Translations under genes and position numbers: made by a program
Shown: positions 7,681 through 16,995 of the stretch, piece by piece
How positions within the stretch are numbered: the first letter of the stretch is position 1
Layout: the number at the start of each line of letters is the position of its first letter
The notes under the pieces: model-generated
What the model was told of the DNA's origin: nothing
The model's database searches: none
What the model saw: the letters and a program-made list of their open reading frames with translations, nothing else
DNA from: Zipacnadum sp036504235
GTDB taxonomy: Bacteria; Armatimonadota; Zipacnadia; Zipacnadales; Zipacnadaceae
Assembly (NCBI GenBank): GCA_036504235.1
Contig: DASXVN010000031.1
Span: 1 to 64,000 of the forward strand
DNA length: 64,000 nt
Direction: 5' to 3'

Positions 7681-8157
7681 ATGATCGAAATGGACATCGC
7701 CGGAATTCTTGAGACCCTGCCCCACCGCTACCCGTTCCTGCTGGTGGACCGCATCCTGGAGCTGGAGCCCGGGCGCCGCGCCGTGGGGCTCAAGAACGTC
7801 ACCATGAACGAGCCGCAGTTCACCGGTCACTGGCCGGAGAACCCGGTCATGCCCGGGGTGCTGATCCTGGAGGCGATGGCCCAGACGGGGGGCGTCTTTT
7901 TGTTGTGCACCGCCGAACATAAGGGCAAGCTGGCCTTCTTCGGCGGCGTGGACGATGTGCGCTGGCGGCGGGCGGTCCGCCCCGGAGATCAGCTCATCAT
8001 GGAAGCGACGCTGCTCAAGATTCGCGGCAACGTGGGCAAGGTGCAGATGGTGGCCACGGTGGAGGGTGAGGTAGCCTGCGAGGGCATCTTTTCCTTTGCT
8101 TTGGTGGCGAACAAGGACACAGCCGCTAAGACGGAAACTCCGGCCGAGGACAGCTAA
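7681..8157 (+). CDS. fabZ: (3R)-hydroxyacyl-[acyl-carrier-protein] dehydratase FabZ
   Basis: FabZ dehydrates beta-hydroxyacyl-ACP in fatty acid elongation and competes with lipid A acyltransferases for the same pool, which explains its place at the head of an lpx operon. The 158-residue protein has the hotdog-fold signature PHRYPFLLVDRILELEPG. The active-site stretch is GHWPENPVMPGVLILEAMAQ, with the catalytic His at 50 and Glu at 64. It is a stand-alone gene, not fused to lpxC. AAAGGAG lies upstream of the ATG. The stop codon is 2 nt from the lpxA start. Confidence 0.95.
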   Translation: MIEMDIAGILETLPHRYPFLLVDRILELEPGRRAVGLKNVTMNEPQFTGHWPENPVMPGVLILEAMAQTGGVFLLCTAEHKGKLAFFGGVDDVRWRRAVRPGDQLIMEATLLKIRGNVGKVQMVATVEGEVACEGIFSFALVANKDTAAKTETPAEDS

Positions 8158-8159
8158 AT

Positions 8160-8948
8160 ATGGCGATTCATGCAACCGCAGTCGTTGACCCCAGCGCCGC
8201 GCTGGGGACTGACGTCGAAATCGGGGCGTACGTAGTCATCGAGGCGAACACCCAAGTGGGCGACAACTGCCACCTGGAGGCCTTCAGCGCCGTGCGCCAG
8301 TTTACCACGCTGGGGGCGCGCTGCCACGTGCACAGCGGGGTGATCCTGGGGGGCGATCCTCAGGACCTCAAGTTCCATCAGGAGCGCTCGTACCTGCGCA
8401 TTGGCGCCGATAACGAACTGCGCGAGTATGTGACCATTCACCGGGCCAGTGGCGAGGAGAACGCGACCACCCTTGGCGACGGTAACCTGCTGATGGCTTA
8501 CTCGCATATCGGGCACAACTGCACGATGGGTAGCCATACGCTGCTGGCCAACTCCGTGGCGGTGGCGGGACACTGCGTCATCGAGGACTACGTCAATATC
8601 GGCGGTCTGGCGGCTATCCACCAGTTCGTGACGGTGGGGACCATGTCCATGGTCGGGGGGCTGTCGCGGATCGTGCGCGATGTGCCGCCCTATACGATTG
8701 TGGAAGGCAGCCCCGCCCGCCCGCGCGGCATCAACGTCCGCGGCCTGCAGCGGCACAAGATCTCTGAGGAGACGCGCGACCAGTTGCGGCGCGCCTACCG
8801 GCTGCTGTTCCGGAGCGACTATAACGTCACCGCGGCCATCGCCAAGCTGAGGGCGGACGAGGCCACGCCCAGCCCCGAGTTGCTGCGGCTGCTTGACTTC
8901 ATGCGCGAGATTGATCTGGGCAGCCGAGGTCGCCAGCTCAACCGCTAG
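8160..8948 (+). CDS. lpxA: Acyl-ACP-UDP-N-acetylglucosamine O-acyltransferase LpxA
   Basis: LpxA carries out the first committed acyl transfer to UDP-GlcNAc in lipid A synthesis. The 262-residue protein has the left-handed beta-helix hexapeptide repeats from residue 1 to about 190 (for example AAVVDPSAALGTDVEIGAY-like turns) and the LpxA-specific TIHRAS and GGDPQDLKF segments. The catalytic His is at 116 in LLMAYSHIGHNC. A helical C-terminal domain completes the trimer subunit. It starts 2 nt after the fabZ stop. lpxC and lpxD are not in the window. Confidence 0.96.
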   Translation: MAIHATAVVDPSAALGTDVEIGAYVVIEANTQVGDNCHLEAFSAVRQFTTLGARCHVHSGVILGGDPQDLKFHQERSYLRIGADNELREYVTIHRASGEENATTLGDGNLLMAYSHIGHNCTMGSHTLLANSVAVAGHCVIEDYVNIGGLAAIHQFVTVGTMSMVGGLSRIVRDVPPYTIVEGSPARPRGINVRGLQRHKISEETRDQLRRAYRLLFRSDYNVTAAIAKLRADEATPSPELLRLLDFMREIDLGSRGRQLNR

Positions 8949-8972
8949 GCGCGGGCCAGCCGCCCTCTTCCC

Positions 8973-10172
8973 ATGCCCAAAGCGCTGGACGTATTCATGG
9001 TAGCCGGTGAGCCCTCGGGCGACCTGAGCGCGTCCCTGGTCGCAGCCTGTCTGCGCGACGCCGGTGCGACTCTGCGCGGCGCGGCCGGTCCTCTGATGCG
9101 CGCGGCCGGTGTCGAGCCCCTCTTCCCCAGCGAATCGTGGGGAACCATGGGCCTGGGCGACTCCCTGCGGCGGGTGCCGCTGCTGTACCGGCGGATGCGC
9201 CAGTTGGCGGCGTCGCTCGTGGCCGAGCCGCCCGACGTGTTGGTGCTGGTGGACTTTGGCGCCTTCAACGTGCGGCTGGCGAGGCGGGTGCGCCGGGCCC
9301 GGCCGGAACTGCCCATCTTGTACTACTTCCCGCCCAGCTCCTGGGACCCGCGTCCCCGAGACCGGAGCTGGCTGGCTCCTCTGGTGGACGCGGTGGCTAC
9401 TCCCTTTGCGCACTCCGCCCGGCTGCTGCAGCAGGACGGCGTGCCGGCGGTCTGGGTGGGGCATCCGGTGCTGGACCGACTGGCTCCGGTGACCGACCGG
9501 GCCGAGTTCCGCCGCCGCCACGACCTGCCCGCCGGCGCGCCGGTGATCGGCCTCATGCCGGGCAGTCGCGCCCTCGAGCGCAAATGTCTGAGCCGGCCGC
9601 TGCTGGAGACCGTGAAGTGGCTCGCGCCGCGCCTGCCGGAGGCCCGGTTCTTGTGGTCGGTGCTGCCGCAGGGGCCGCGGGTGGCCGCCGACGCGGAGGC
9701 GCTGCGGCTGCCGGGGGTGCAGGGGGTCGCGGACAGCGCGACACTGCTCTCCGCCGCCGATCTGGTGATCACGGCGATGGGCACGGCCACCCTGGAGGCG
9801 GCCGCGGTGGATTGCCTGCCGCTGACGGTCTACCGGGGCAATGCGGCGATGTGGCTGCAGTGGAAGCTGACCGACCTGGGGACCGACCTGTACGCCATGC
9901 CGAATATTCTGCTGGGAGAGAAGGTCATCCCGGAGTTGGTGCATCGCGAGGTCAAGGCGGCGCGGCTGGGCGCCGAGGTCCTGGAGGTGTGGGGAGACCC
10001 GCGGCGGCAGGCGCAGTTGCATGAGGCGCTGGGCCGGGTGCGGGCGGCCCTGGGGACGCCGGGCGCCTCGCAACGGACCGCGGAGATGATCCTGCGGCTG
10101 GGACGCGGGGAGCCGTTGCCGGTCGGGATCGAGCCAACCAGGCTACAGACTGAGGACATGACGAATATATGA
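8973..10172 (+). CDS. lpxB: Lipid-A-disaccharide synthase LpxB
   Basis: A GT19 glycosyltransferase that joins UDP-2,3-diacylglucosamine and lipid X to the disaccharide at the inner face of the cytoplasmic membrane. The 399-residue protein has the N-terminal AGEPSGDLSAS motif, LVDFGAFNVRLA, YYFPPSSWDPRPR, and the C-terminal GLMPGSRALE nucleotide-sugar site. These are in the right order, though the last third is more divergent than in proteobacteria. Length is typical. Its stop overlaps the msbA ATG (ATGA), indicating translational coupling. Confidence 0.9.
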   Translation: MPKALDVFMVAGEPSGDLSASLVAACLRDAGATLRGAAGPLMRAAGVEPLFPSESWGTMGLGDSLRRVPLLYRRMRQLAASLVAEPPDVLVLVDFGAFNVRLARRVRRARPELPILYYFPPSSWDPRPRDRSWLAPLVDAVATPFAHSARLLQQDGVPAVWVGHPVLDRLAPVTDRAEFRRRHDLPAGAPVIGLMPGSRALERKCLSRPLLETVKWLAPRLPEARFLWSVLPQGPRVAADAEALRLPGVQGVADSATLLSAADLVITAMGTATLEAAAVDCLPLTVYRGNAAMWLQWKLTDLGTDLYAMPNILLGEKVIPELVHREVKAARLGAEVLEVWGDPRRQAQLHEALGRVRAALGTPGASQRTAEMILRLGRGEPLPVGIEPTRLQTEDMTNI

Positions 10173-12004
10173 GGGGACTATGGTCGCTACGGACTTACGC
10201 CAAACGCTCCTGGAAGGGCCTGATCCTGGCCCTGCTCCTGATGGGCGCCTCCGCGGCGCTTAATATTGGGGTGCTGGTCAAGAGCAACGGGGTTTTCACC
10301 AGCCTGATCAGTCAGATGGGGCAGGCGCAGGGGGCGGAGCGCGAGCAGGCCCTGCGGGCGCTGCTGCACGCTTTGTTCATCTTCGGCGCCGCTATGGTGG
10401 GGGCGGGGTTCGCGCAGGCCGGCTCGCTGTACATGGGCGATTGGCTGGGGCAGCGCGTCCTGTTCGCCCTGCGCACCGACGTTTTCGCCCATCTGCAGAG
10501 CCTGTCCATGCGCTTTTACGAGAATCGGCGCACCGGCGAGCTGATCTCACGGCTGAATAACGACACCACCATGCTGCAGGCGGTGCTGGGGGCCAGCCTG
10601 GCGGAACTGGTGGTCGCGCCGGCGACGGCACTGGGCGTGACCATCTACATGGCCACCGTCTCCTGGCAGCTCACCCTGGTCATGCTGGTGGTCGGCCCCA
10701 CGGTCGCGCTGATGACGCAACAACTGGGCATCCGGTTGCGGCGCTACTCGCATCAGGTGCAGTCCAACCTCGCCACCATGACGGCCGATGTGGACGAGTC
10801 CTTCTACCTGATCCGCGTGATCAAGATGTTCGGCCTCGATCGGGCCATGATCGACCGCTTCAGCCTGGACGCGCGCGAGGTGTACCGGGCGGAGATGCGC
10901 GGCTCGCGGATGCGAGCGCTGAACTCGGCGGTGGTGGCCACCTTTATCGGCCTGGCGCTGTGCGCGGTGCTGCTCTTCGGGGCCTACCAGATCATGGCCG
11001 GGCGGATTGGCCCCGGCACGCTGATCACCTTCATGTTGGGCATGTTCATGGTGGGCGACGCGATCAACCGGCTGGCGCGGGTGGTTATGTCGCTGCTGCG
11101 CGCTGAGGCCTCGGCCACGCGCACCTTGTCGCTGCTGCAGGAGGTGCCCGAGATCCAGGACAGTCCCGACGCCGTGACCCTGGAACAGATGGAGGGCGAC
11201 ATCCGCTTTGAGCAGGTGAGCTTCGCCTATGAGGCCGGGCGCCCGGTGCTGCACGACCTGGATCTGCATATCAAGCCGGGCGAGGTGGTGGCCTTCGTCG
11301 GTCCCAGCGGCGCGGGTAAGACTACCGTGGTCGGGCTGGTGCCGCGGCTGTATGATGTGCAAGCCGGCCGGGTGCTGATTGACGGCCACGATGTGCGCGA
11401 CCTCAAGCAGGAGTCGCTGCGCTCCTTCATGGGCTTCGTGCCGCAGGAGACGATGCTGTTTGCCGGGACCATTCGCGAGAATATCGCGTTCGCGCGCCCG
11501 GAGGCCAGCTTTGAGGAGATCCAGGCCGCCACGCGAGCGGCCAACGCGGGGGAGTTCATCGAGGCCCTGCCCGAGGGTTACGACACCCAGGTGGGCGAGA
11601 TGGGGGTCAAGCTTTCCGGTGGGCAGAAACAGCGTATCGCTATCGCCCGCGCGCTCTTGCGCAACCCGCGCATCCTGATCCTGGACGAGGCCACCTCCTC
11701 GCTGGATCAGACCTCCGAGCAGGTCGTGCACCAGGCGCTGAGCACGCTGCTGCAGGGTCGGACCGCGCTGATCATCGCGCACCGGCTGTCGACGATCCGT
11801 GATGCCGACCGCATCATGGTGGTCAACGACGGGCGCATCGTGGAGCAGGGCACCCACGACGAATTGATGGCCCGGGGCGGGCTGTACACCAAGCTTTACG
11901 AATCCAGCGAGGCCGAGACCGGCGGCCCGGAGTGCGCGCCCGCGCCCCCGGCCATCCTGGATCGCGACGGCCCCGCCACCGCCGTCGCGGCCGGGGAGGA
12001 TTGA
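10169..12004 (+). CDS. msbA: MsbA-like lipid A-core flippase, ABC half-transporter
   Basis: This 611-residue export ABC half-transporter has a six-helix membrane domain (about 15-330) fused to a nucleotide-binding domain. The motifs are all canonical: Walker A GPSGAGKTT (378-386), signature LSGGQKQR (482-489), Walker B ILILDEA (502-508) and H-loop AHRLSTI. MsbA flips the lipid A precursor to the outer face of the inner membrane. The assignment to MsbA rather than a drug exporter comes from its place between lpxB and kdtA. Translation is coupled to lpxB by ATGA and to kdtA by a 2-nt gap. Confidence 0.88.
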   Translation: MRGLWSLRTYAKRSWKGLILALLLMGASAALNIGVLVKSNGVFTSLISQMGQAQGAEREQALRALLHALFIFGAAMVGAGFAQAGSLYMGDWLGQRVLFALRTDVFAHLQSLSMRFYENRRTGELISRLNNDTTMLQAVLGASLAELVVAPATALGVTIYMATVSWQLTLVMLVVGPTVALMTQQLGIRLRRYSHQVQSNLATMTADVDESFYLIRVIKMFGLDRAMIDRFSLDAREVYRAEMRGSRMRALNSAVVATFIGLALCAVLLFGAYQIMAGRIGPGTLITFMLGMFMVGDAINRLARVVMSLLRAEASATRTLSLLQEVPEIQDSPDAVTLEQMEGDIRFEQVSFAYEAGRPVLHDLDLHIKPGEVVAFVGPSGAGKTTVVGLVPRLYDVQAGRVLIDGHDVRDLKQESLRSFMGFVPQETMLFAGTIRENIAFARPEASFEEIQAATRAANAGEFIEALPEGYDTQVGEMGVKLSGGQKQRIAIARALLRNPRILILDEATSSLDQTSEQVVHQALSTLLQGRTALIIAHRLSTIRDADRIMVVNDGRIVEQGTHDELMARGGLYTKLYESSEAETGGPECAPAPPAILDRDGPATAVAAGED

Positions 12005-12006
12005 CC

Positions 12007-13380
12007 ATGGCACTGGACCCAACTCCGGCCCCTCCGTCGCCGACACCGCTCAACTGGCGCAAGCTGGTGTGGGCGGTGCTGCTGGTGGTGCTGTCGCCGC
12101 TGGGGCTGGTCTACCTGATCGCGCGCCTGGCCAAAGGCAAGTCGCTACGCGGCTTTGCGGAGAGGCTCGGAGTGCTGCCTGCGACGCTGGCTCAACTCCA
12201 CGCGTCGGGCGAGCCCGTGGTGTGGATTCATGCGGTTTCCGCCGGGGAAGTTGCGGCGATGGAGCCGATCATCCGGGAGTTGCGCCTCGCCGAGCCGCAC
12301 CTGCGGATCGCCCTGTCCACCATCACCGCCACCGGCCGACATATGGCCGAGCGGCCCTCGTTGGAAGTGGACGCCGTCTTCTTCTTCCCCCTGGATTTCC
12401 CCGGCATTGTCGAGCACGTCCTGGACGTGGTGCGCCCGGATTTGATCGTGGTGGCCGAGACGGAGCTGTGGCCGTACCTGGCCGCGACCGCCGCCGAGCG
12501 CGGCATTCCCCTGACCCACGTCAACGCCCGGCTGTCGGACCGCTCGTTCGGCACCTACCGCGCCGCCCGCCTCTTCACAAGTTGGGTGCTGGGCAATATC
12601 CGGTTGATCTGCGCGCAGTCCGAGCTGGACCGGGAGCGCTTTGTGGCCGTGGGCGCGGACCCGGCGCGGGTGGAGGTGCTGGGCAACTCCAAGTTTGACG
12701 AGGACTTCCCCGAGGTGCCGCCCGAGGAGGCCGCCAAGTGGCGGCAGGACCTGGGCTTTGACCAGGACCAGCCGGTGCTGCTGGCGGCCAGCACGCATCC
12801 GGGAGAGGAAGAAAAGGTCCTGCAGGTCTACCACAGCTTGCGCGACCAGTTCCCGCAACTGGGGCTGCTGCTGGCCCCGCGCCACCCCGAGCGGGGCGAC
12901 GCGGTGGCGAAGCTGATCGGCGAGTTTGGCTACGCCTGCCTGCGCCGCAGCCGGACGCGGGAGGCCGACGAGGCCGGTCCCGCCACGCCCGACGCGCGGG
13001 TGCAGGTGGCGCTGCTGGACACCATCGGCGAACTGAGCCGCGTTTACTCAATTGCCGACGTGGTCTTCATGGGCGGCAGTCTGGTGCCAGTCGGCGGGCA
13101 CAACTTCCTGCAGCCGATGGCGCTGGGCAAGCCGGTCATCTTCGGCCCGCACATGAACAACTCCCGCGATTTGACGGAGCTGGTGCTGCGCGAGGGCGCG
13201 GCGATGAGCGTTCGCACCGAGGAGGAACTGGCCACCGCCGTGACCGAATTGCTGCAGTCGGAGGGACAACGCGACCTGCTGAGCGTGCGGGCGCGCGCCC
13301 TGCTGCAGAGAAACTCCGGAGCGGCGCGGGCTACCGTCCAGCGCCTGCTCCCCCTTCTGAACCGCCATGCCCGCGCCTGA
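12007..13380 (+). CDS. kdtA: 3-deoxy-D-manno-octulosonic acid transferase KdtA/WaaA
   Basis: A GT30 enzyme that adds Kdo to the lipid A precursor from CMP-Kdo. The 457-residue protein has a single N-terminal membrane segment (about 19-40). The GT-B fold has HAVSAGEVAAMEPI (family acidic catalytic residue in SAGEV), AETELWPYLAATAAERGIPLTHVNARLSDRS split across its expected place, NSKFDE, and the C-terminal FMGGSLVPVGGHNFLQPMA motif. The ATG at 12007 is chosen because it follows the msbA stop directly and upstream codons lie inside msbA. Its end overlaps lpxK by 14 nt. Confidence 0.93.
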   Translation: MALDPTPAPPSPTPLNWRKLVWAVLLVVLSPLGLVYLIARLAKGKSLRGFAERLGVLPATLAQLHASGEPVVWIHAVSAGEVAAMEPIIRELRLAEPHLRIALSTITATGRHMAERPSLEVDAVFFFPLDFPGIVEHVLDVVRPDLIVVAETELWPYLAATAAERGIPLTHVNARLSDRSFGTYRAARLFTSWVLGNIRLICAQSELDRERFVAVGADPARVEVLGNSKFDEDFPEVPPEEAAKWRQDLGFDQDQPVLLAASTHPGEEEKVLQVYHSLRDQFPQLGLLLAPRHPERGDAVAKLIGEFGYACLRRSRTREADEAGPATPDARVQVALLDTIGELSRVYSIADVVFMGGSLVPVGGHNFLQPMALGKPVIFGPHMNNSRDLTELVLREGAAMSVRTEEELATAVTELLQSEGQRDLLSVRARALLQRNSGAARATVQRLLPLLNRHARA

Positions 13381-14491
13381 ACAGCACCCCTCCTTGCAGA
13401 ACTGGTGGCTGGCGCTGATCGCCGGCGCCCCCCGGACCCCGGCCGACCGCCTGGCCTACGCGGGCCTGCGGGCGCTCACCTACCCCTATCGCGCCGTGAT
13501 CGCGGCCAACCTCGCCCTCTACGAAAGCGGGCTCAAGCCGCGCACCCGGCCGGCGCTGCCCGTAATCAGCGTGGGGAACCTCTCGCTGGGCGGCACCGGC
13601 AAGTCCACCACCGTGGCCTTCCTGGCGCGCCGATTGGAGGCGCTGGGCGTGCTGCCGGGAGTCGTCACGCGCGGCTATGGGCGGCAGGACCCGGACAGCC
13701 TGCAACTGGTCACCGCCGGCCACGGCCTGCTGGTGGGTCATGAGTTGTCCGGGGACGAACCGGCCATGCTGGCGGCGCTGCTGCCGGGGGTGCCGGTGGT
13801 CGCGGGCAAGCGGCGGGAGCCGGCGGTGAACCTCCTGCGGCGGCAGACCGCGGCGCAGGTGTGCCTGCTGGACGACGGGTTTCAGTACTTCCGCATGCGC
13901 AAGCTGCTGGACCTGGTGCTGGTGGACGCCAGCCGCTCCCGGCCCGGGGACCGCGTCTTCCCGGCCGGGCCCTTGCGGGAGCCGTGGTCGCACTTGCGCC
14001 GCGCGCAGCAGGTCTGGCTGACCCACGCCGACCGGGCGCGGCCCGAGGACCTGGATACGCTGCGGCGGTTCCTGCGCCGGCTGCGGGGCGTCACTGATCC
14101 GGTGCTCACGCGCCACCTCTTCACCCGGCTGCGCGGGCCACACAGCGAGCAGGAGGCCCCGCACGTCCTGAACGGCACGCGGGTGCTCGCGCTCTCGGGG
14201 CTGGGCAACCCCGACTCGTTTGAGGATTCCCTGCGCGCGCAGGGGGCGGAGGTTATCCCCTGCCGCTTCCCCGACCACCACCATTACACCGTCCAGGACC
14301 TGGAGAAGGTGGGGGCCGAGTTGGTGGAACACAGCGCGGACCTGGTGGTCACCACCGAGAAGGATGCGGTCAAGCTTCCGGCCCGGTTCAGCTTTGAGGT
14401 CTGGATTGCCGAGAGCGAACTGGATATAATGGAGGGCGAAGAGCAGGTGACGGCCGCGCTGGCCGCAGTGCGCAGCGCCGTCAAGTTGTGA
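13367..14491 (+). CDS. lpxK: Tetraacyldisaccharide 4'-kinase LpxK
   Basis: LpxK phosphorylates the 4' position of the lipid A disaccharide. The 374-residue protein has the P-loop SVGNLSLGGTGKST (about 69-82), the GVVTRGYGR turn, SGDEPAMLA and LLDDGFQ. The C-terminal TTEKDAVKLP signature is also present. A hydrophobic N-terminal segment would hold it at the inner membrane. It overlaps kdtA by 14 nt, so the two are co-translated. About 115 bp with no clear feature separates it from the next gene. Confidence 0.94.
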   Translation: MPAPEQHPSLQNWWLALIAGAPRTPADRLAYAGLRALTYPYRAVIAANLALYESGLKPRTRPALPVISVGNLSLGGTGKSTTVAFLARRLEALGVLPGVVTRGYGRQDPDSLQLVTAGHGLLVGHELSGDEPAMLAALLPGVPVVAGKRREPAVNLLRRQTAAQVCLLDDGFQYFRMRKLLDLVLVDASRSRPGDRVFPAGPLREPWSHLRRAQQVWLTHADRARPEDLDTLRRFLRRLRGVTDPVLTRHLFTRLRGPHSEQEAPHVLNGTRVLALSGLGNPDSFEDSLRAQGAEVIPCRFPDHHHYTVQDLEKVGAELVEHSADLVVTTEKDAVKLPARFSFEVWIAESELDIMEGEEQVTAALAAVRSAVKL

Positions 14492-14606
14492 ACTAGTGCG
14501 AGCTCGGGACCGTCGTTTCCTGTAGGAGTTCACCCGCCCGCAGGCCAGGCGCAGGGGGCAGACTTGACCTCCGCCTCGCTCCCGGCTGACGGGCAACCCT
14601 CAGGGG

Positions 14607-15992
14607 GTGCCCACCGTGCCCACGCATCACTTCAACCTGGCCTCTGTGGCCAAAGAGAACGGGACCCGCGCCGCGCGCGGCTATCTGGCAGAGCAGGGCG
14701 TGGACCTGTGCGCCAAGTACCCGGTGGCGTCGGCGGTGGCCGCGGGTCTGGCCAGCCTCACCCGGGACCGCGAGTTGCCTCTGCTGGGACTGGACGTGGA
14801 GGTGGACGAGGACGCCGGGGAGCTGACCATCCGTCCCACGGGCCCCCTGGGTCGCCTGATGCGCAAGCGGACCAACCGGCTCACCGAGCGGCTCCGCAGC
14901 TTCGGCCCGCCCTGCACGGTGCGCGAGGGGGGCTTTGTCTACAACCTCTACCAGCCGCCGGTGCCGTCCGGGCGGATGGTCAATCACCTGGCGCGCCAGA
15001 TCATGCGCCGCTCCCCCCGAACCCGGCCGAGCACCTGCACCCTGCAAGTCACCGCCCGCTGCCAACTGGACTGCTACCACTGCAGCGCCGCGCGGTTCAA
15101 GAACCCGGCCCGGGACGAATTGTCGCTGGACGAGTGGCGCGAGGTCATCCGCCAGTCGCTGGAATTGGGCATATTCAACATCGTTTTCACGGGCGGGGAG
15201 CCGCTGCTGCGCCCCGATCTGCTGGAACTGATCGCCGCCGTGGATCGCGACCAAGCGCAGGCGATGATGTTCACCAACGGTCTGCTACTGACCCCGGGGA
15301 AGGTCGCCGGCCTGGTGGAGGCGGGGCTGTACTCGCTTAATGTGTCGCTTGACGATCCGCGGCCGGAGGTGCACAATCAACTGCGCCGGGCCCCGCAAGG
15401 CTTCCAGCAGGCGCTGGTCGGGGTTCAGAACGCCCTGGAGGGCGGCCTGTTGGTCGGCATCTCTACCTATGCCGGGCCGGAGGCGGTCCGGGAAGGGCGC
15501 ATCGAGCAGACCGTCGAACTGGCCAAGGGCTTGGGCGTGCATGAGGTCACGATCTTTGACGTGGTGCCCACCGGCAAGCTACTCCCGCTGGAGGAGGCGA
15601 GCCTGCTCTCCGAGCAGGACAAGCAGCATTTGTGCGCCTTCCAGGCGGAGTACAACCAGCGTCCGGGGTGTCCGCACCTCGTGGCGCAGTCCTTTGTTAA
15701 CGGGCCGGACGGAGCCGGCTGCTTTGCGGCCTTCTCGCAGTTCTACCTGACCGCCTACGGCGACATGGACCCCTGCGATTTCACGCCGCTGACCTTTGGC
15801 AATGTGCGCGACGAGTCGCTGGAGGCGATCTGGGACCGGATGCTGGAGCACCCGGCGTACCAGCAGCGGTGCCCGCATTGCCGCATGCAGGACCAGGATT
15901 TCCGCCGGAAGTATATAGACGACATTCCCGAGCAGGCCCCGCTCCCGTGGCCGGCCTGCCCGGAACTTCGCGACCGCCCGCACGGCCCCTAG
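14607..15992 (+). CDS. Radical SAM protein with SPASM-like C-terminus, unknown substrate
   Basis: The 461-residue protein has a poorly conserved N-terminal domain (1-140). The radical SAM barrel has the cluster motif C152-x3-C156-x2-C159 (CQLDCYHC), FTGGEPLLRPDL for SAM binding and LNVSLDD. The C-terminal part has PCDFTPLTFGNVRDESLEAIWD and CPHC, typical of the SPASM/twitch domain that holds auxiliary iron-sulfur clusters in peptide- and sugar-modifying enzymes. The start is a GTG at 14607; a second GTG lies nine bases downstream. It sits between lpxK and an LpxL-type acyltransferase, so a role in cell-envelope modification is possible (inference). The true substrate is not known. Confidence 0.8.
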   Translation: MPTVPTHHFNLASVAKENGTRAARGYLAEQGVDLCAKYPVASAVAAGLASLTRDRELPLLGLDVEVDEDAGELTIRPTGPLGRLMRKRTNRLTERLRSFGPPCTVREGGFVYNLYQPPVPSGRMVNHLARQIMRRSPRTRPSTCTLQVTARCQLDCYHCSAARFKNPARDELSLDEWREVIRQSLELGIFNIVFTGGEPLLRPDLLELIAAVDRDQAQAMMFTNGLLLTPGKVAGLVEAGLYSLNVSLDDPRPEVHNQLRRAPQGFQQALVGVQNALEGGLLVGISTYAGPEAVREGRIEQTVELAKGLGVHEVTIFDVVPTGKLLPLEEASLLSEQDKQHLCAFQAEYNQRPGCPHLVAQSFVNGPDGAGCFAAFSQFYLTAYGDMDPCDFTPLTFGNVRDESLEAIWDRMLEHPAYQQRCPHCRMQDQDFRRKYIDDIPEQAPLPWPACPELRDRPHGP

Positions 15993-16038
15993 GCCGCGGC
16001 GCGCCCGGCGCCGGCGACCCGCGATTCCGTTACCCACC

Positions 16039-16992
16039 ATGAGGCGAGAGAAGAACAAACTACGTAAGCGCAGTGAACGCACGCTGACCCGGGCGACTTC
16101 CGGTCTGGTCAGCTTTCTGGCTCGGATGCTATCCCTGTCCGCGCTGCGCCACCTGGCGGACGGCGGCGCGTTTCTGATCCGCCACCTGGCGCCCTCGCGC
16201 CAGCGGGTGGCTAGGGACAATCTGCGCGGCGTTTTCGGCGACCAGTATACCGAGCGGGAATATCGCGCACTGGCGGCGGACGCCACGCGTTCCATCTGCC
16301 GCACGATGGCGGAACTCCTCAAGTTCCCGTACCTAAGTCCCGAGCAGTTTCAGCAGCTTACGCTGATAGACGGCGAGGAGCACCTGCGCCAGGCCCTGGA
16401 CCAGGGCAAAGGCGTGATCCTGGTGACCGCGCACTACGGTAACTGGGAGGTGGTGGGGCCTCGTCTGGTGTACGACGGATTCCCGGTCTCGGCGGTCGCC
16501 CGCGATTCCGAGGACCCGAGTACCGCCGCCTTGATCAACCGCGCTCGCGAGACCCACGGAATGAAGGTCGTGGACCGCGACAACCCGCGGGCCATGCTGC
16601 GGGCCTTGCACGACAATCGAATTCTGGCTATCTTGCCGGATCAGCACGCCGCCGGGGGCTCCATTGTGGTAGACTTTATGGGACGCCCCGCGGCCACGGC
16701 GGTGGGCGTGGCTACCCTGGCCGAGCGCAGCGGCTGCGCGGTGTTAGCCGTGTTCTGCACGCGACGGCCCGACGGCCGCTTTTCGGCCGTGATCCAGCCG
16801 GCGCTGTCGCTGGCGCACACCGGGGAGCGAGACGCAGATATACGCGCCAACACGATTCTGGTCAATGAGGTGATCGGGCGGGAGATCATGGCCCACCCGC
16901 AACAGTGGTTGTGGCTGCATCGGCGCTGGAAAGTAGACGCGCCCCCGGAGGCCGGAGACGCCGTCCCGCCCGCCGACCCATCACACGCCTGA
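16039..16992 (+). CDS. LpxL/HtrB-type lipid A late acyltransferase
   Basis: A 317-residue member of the lysophospholipid/lipid A acyltransferase family. The catalytic H-x4-E motif is TAHYGNWE (about 132-139). The downstream conserved stretches ARDSEDPSTAALINRAR and ILPDQHAAGGSIVVDF also match LpxL/LpxM proteins. There is no convincing N-terminal transmembrane helix, but residues 24-50 are hydrophobic. It probably adds a secondary acyl chain to Kdo-lipid A (inference from the operon). Only 3 nt separate its stop from the following kinase-like gene. Confidence 0.85.
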   Translation: MRREKNKLRKRSERTLTRATSGLVSFLARMLSLSALRHLADGGAFLIRHLAPSRQRVARDNLRGVFGDQYTEREYRALAADATRSICRTMAELLKFPYLSPEQFQQLTLIDGEEHLRQALDQGKGVILVTAHYGNWEVVGPRLVYDGFPVSAVARDSEDPSTAALINRARETHGMKVVDRDNPRAMLRALHDNRILAILPDQHAAGGSIVVDFMGRPAATAVGVATLAERSGCAVLAVFCTRRPDGRFSAVIQPALSLAHTGERDADIRANTILVNEVIGREIMAHPQQWLWLHRRWKVDAPPEAGDAVPPADPSHA

Positions 16993-16995
16993 GAG

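Noticed and set aside
8154..10073. 639-codon open frame opposite lpxA and lpxB
   Set aside because: It spans two well-defined genes, has no motif, and has the His/Arg/Gln-rich make-up of antisense reading.
14492..14606. A small gene or promoter between lpxK and the radical SAM gene
   Set aside because: No open frame with a ribosome site and no recognisable -35/-10 pair was found.
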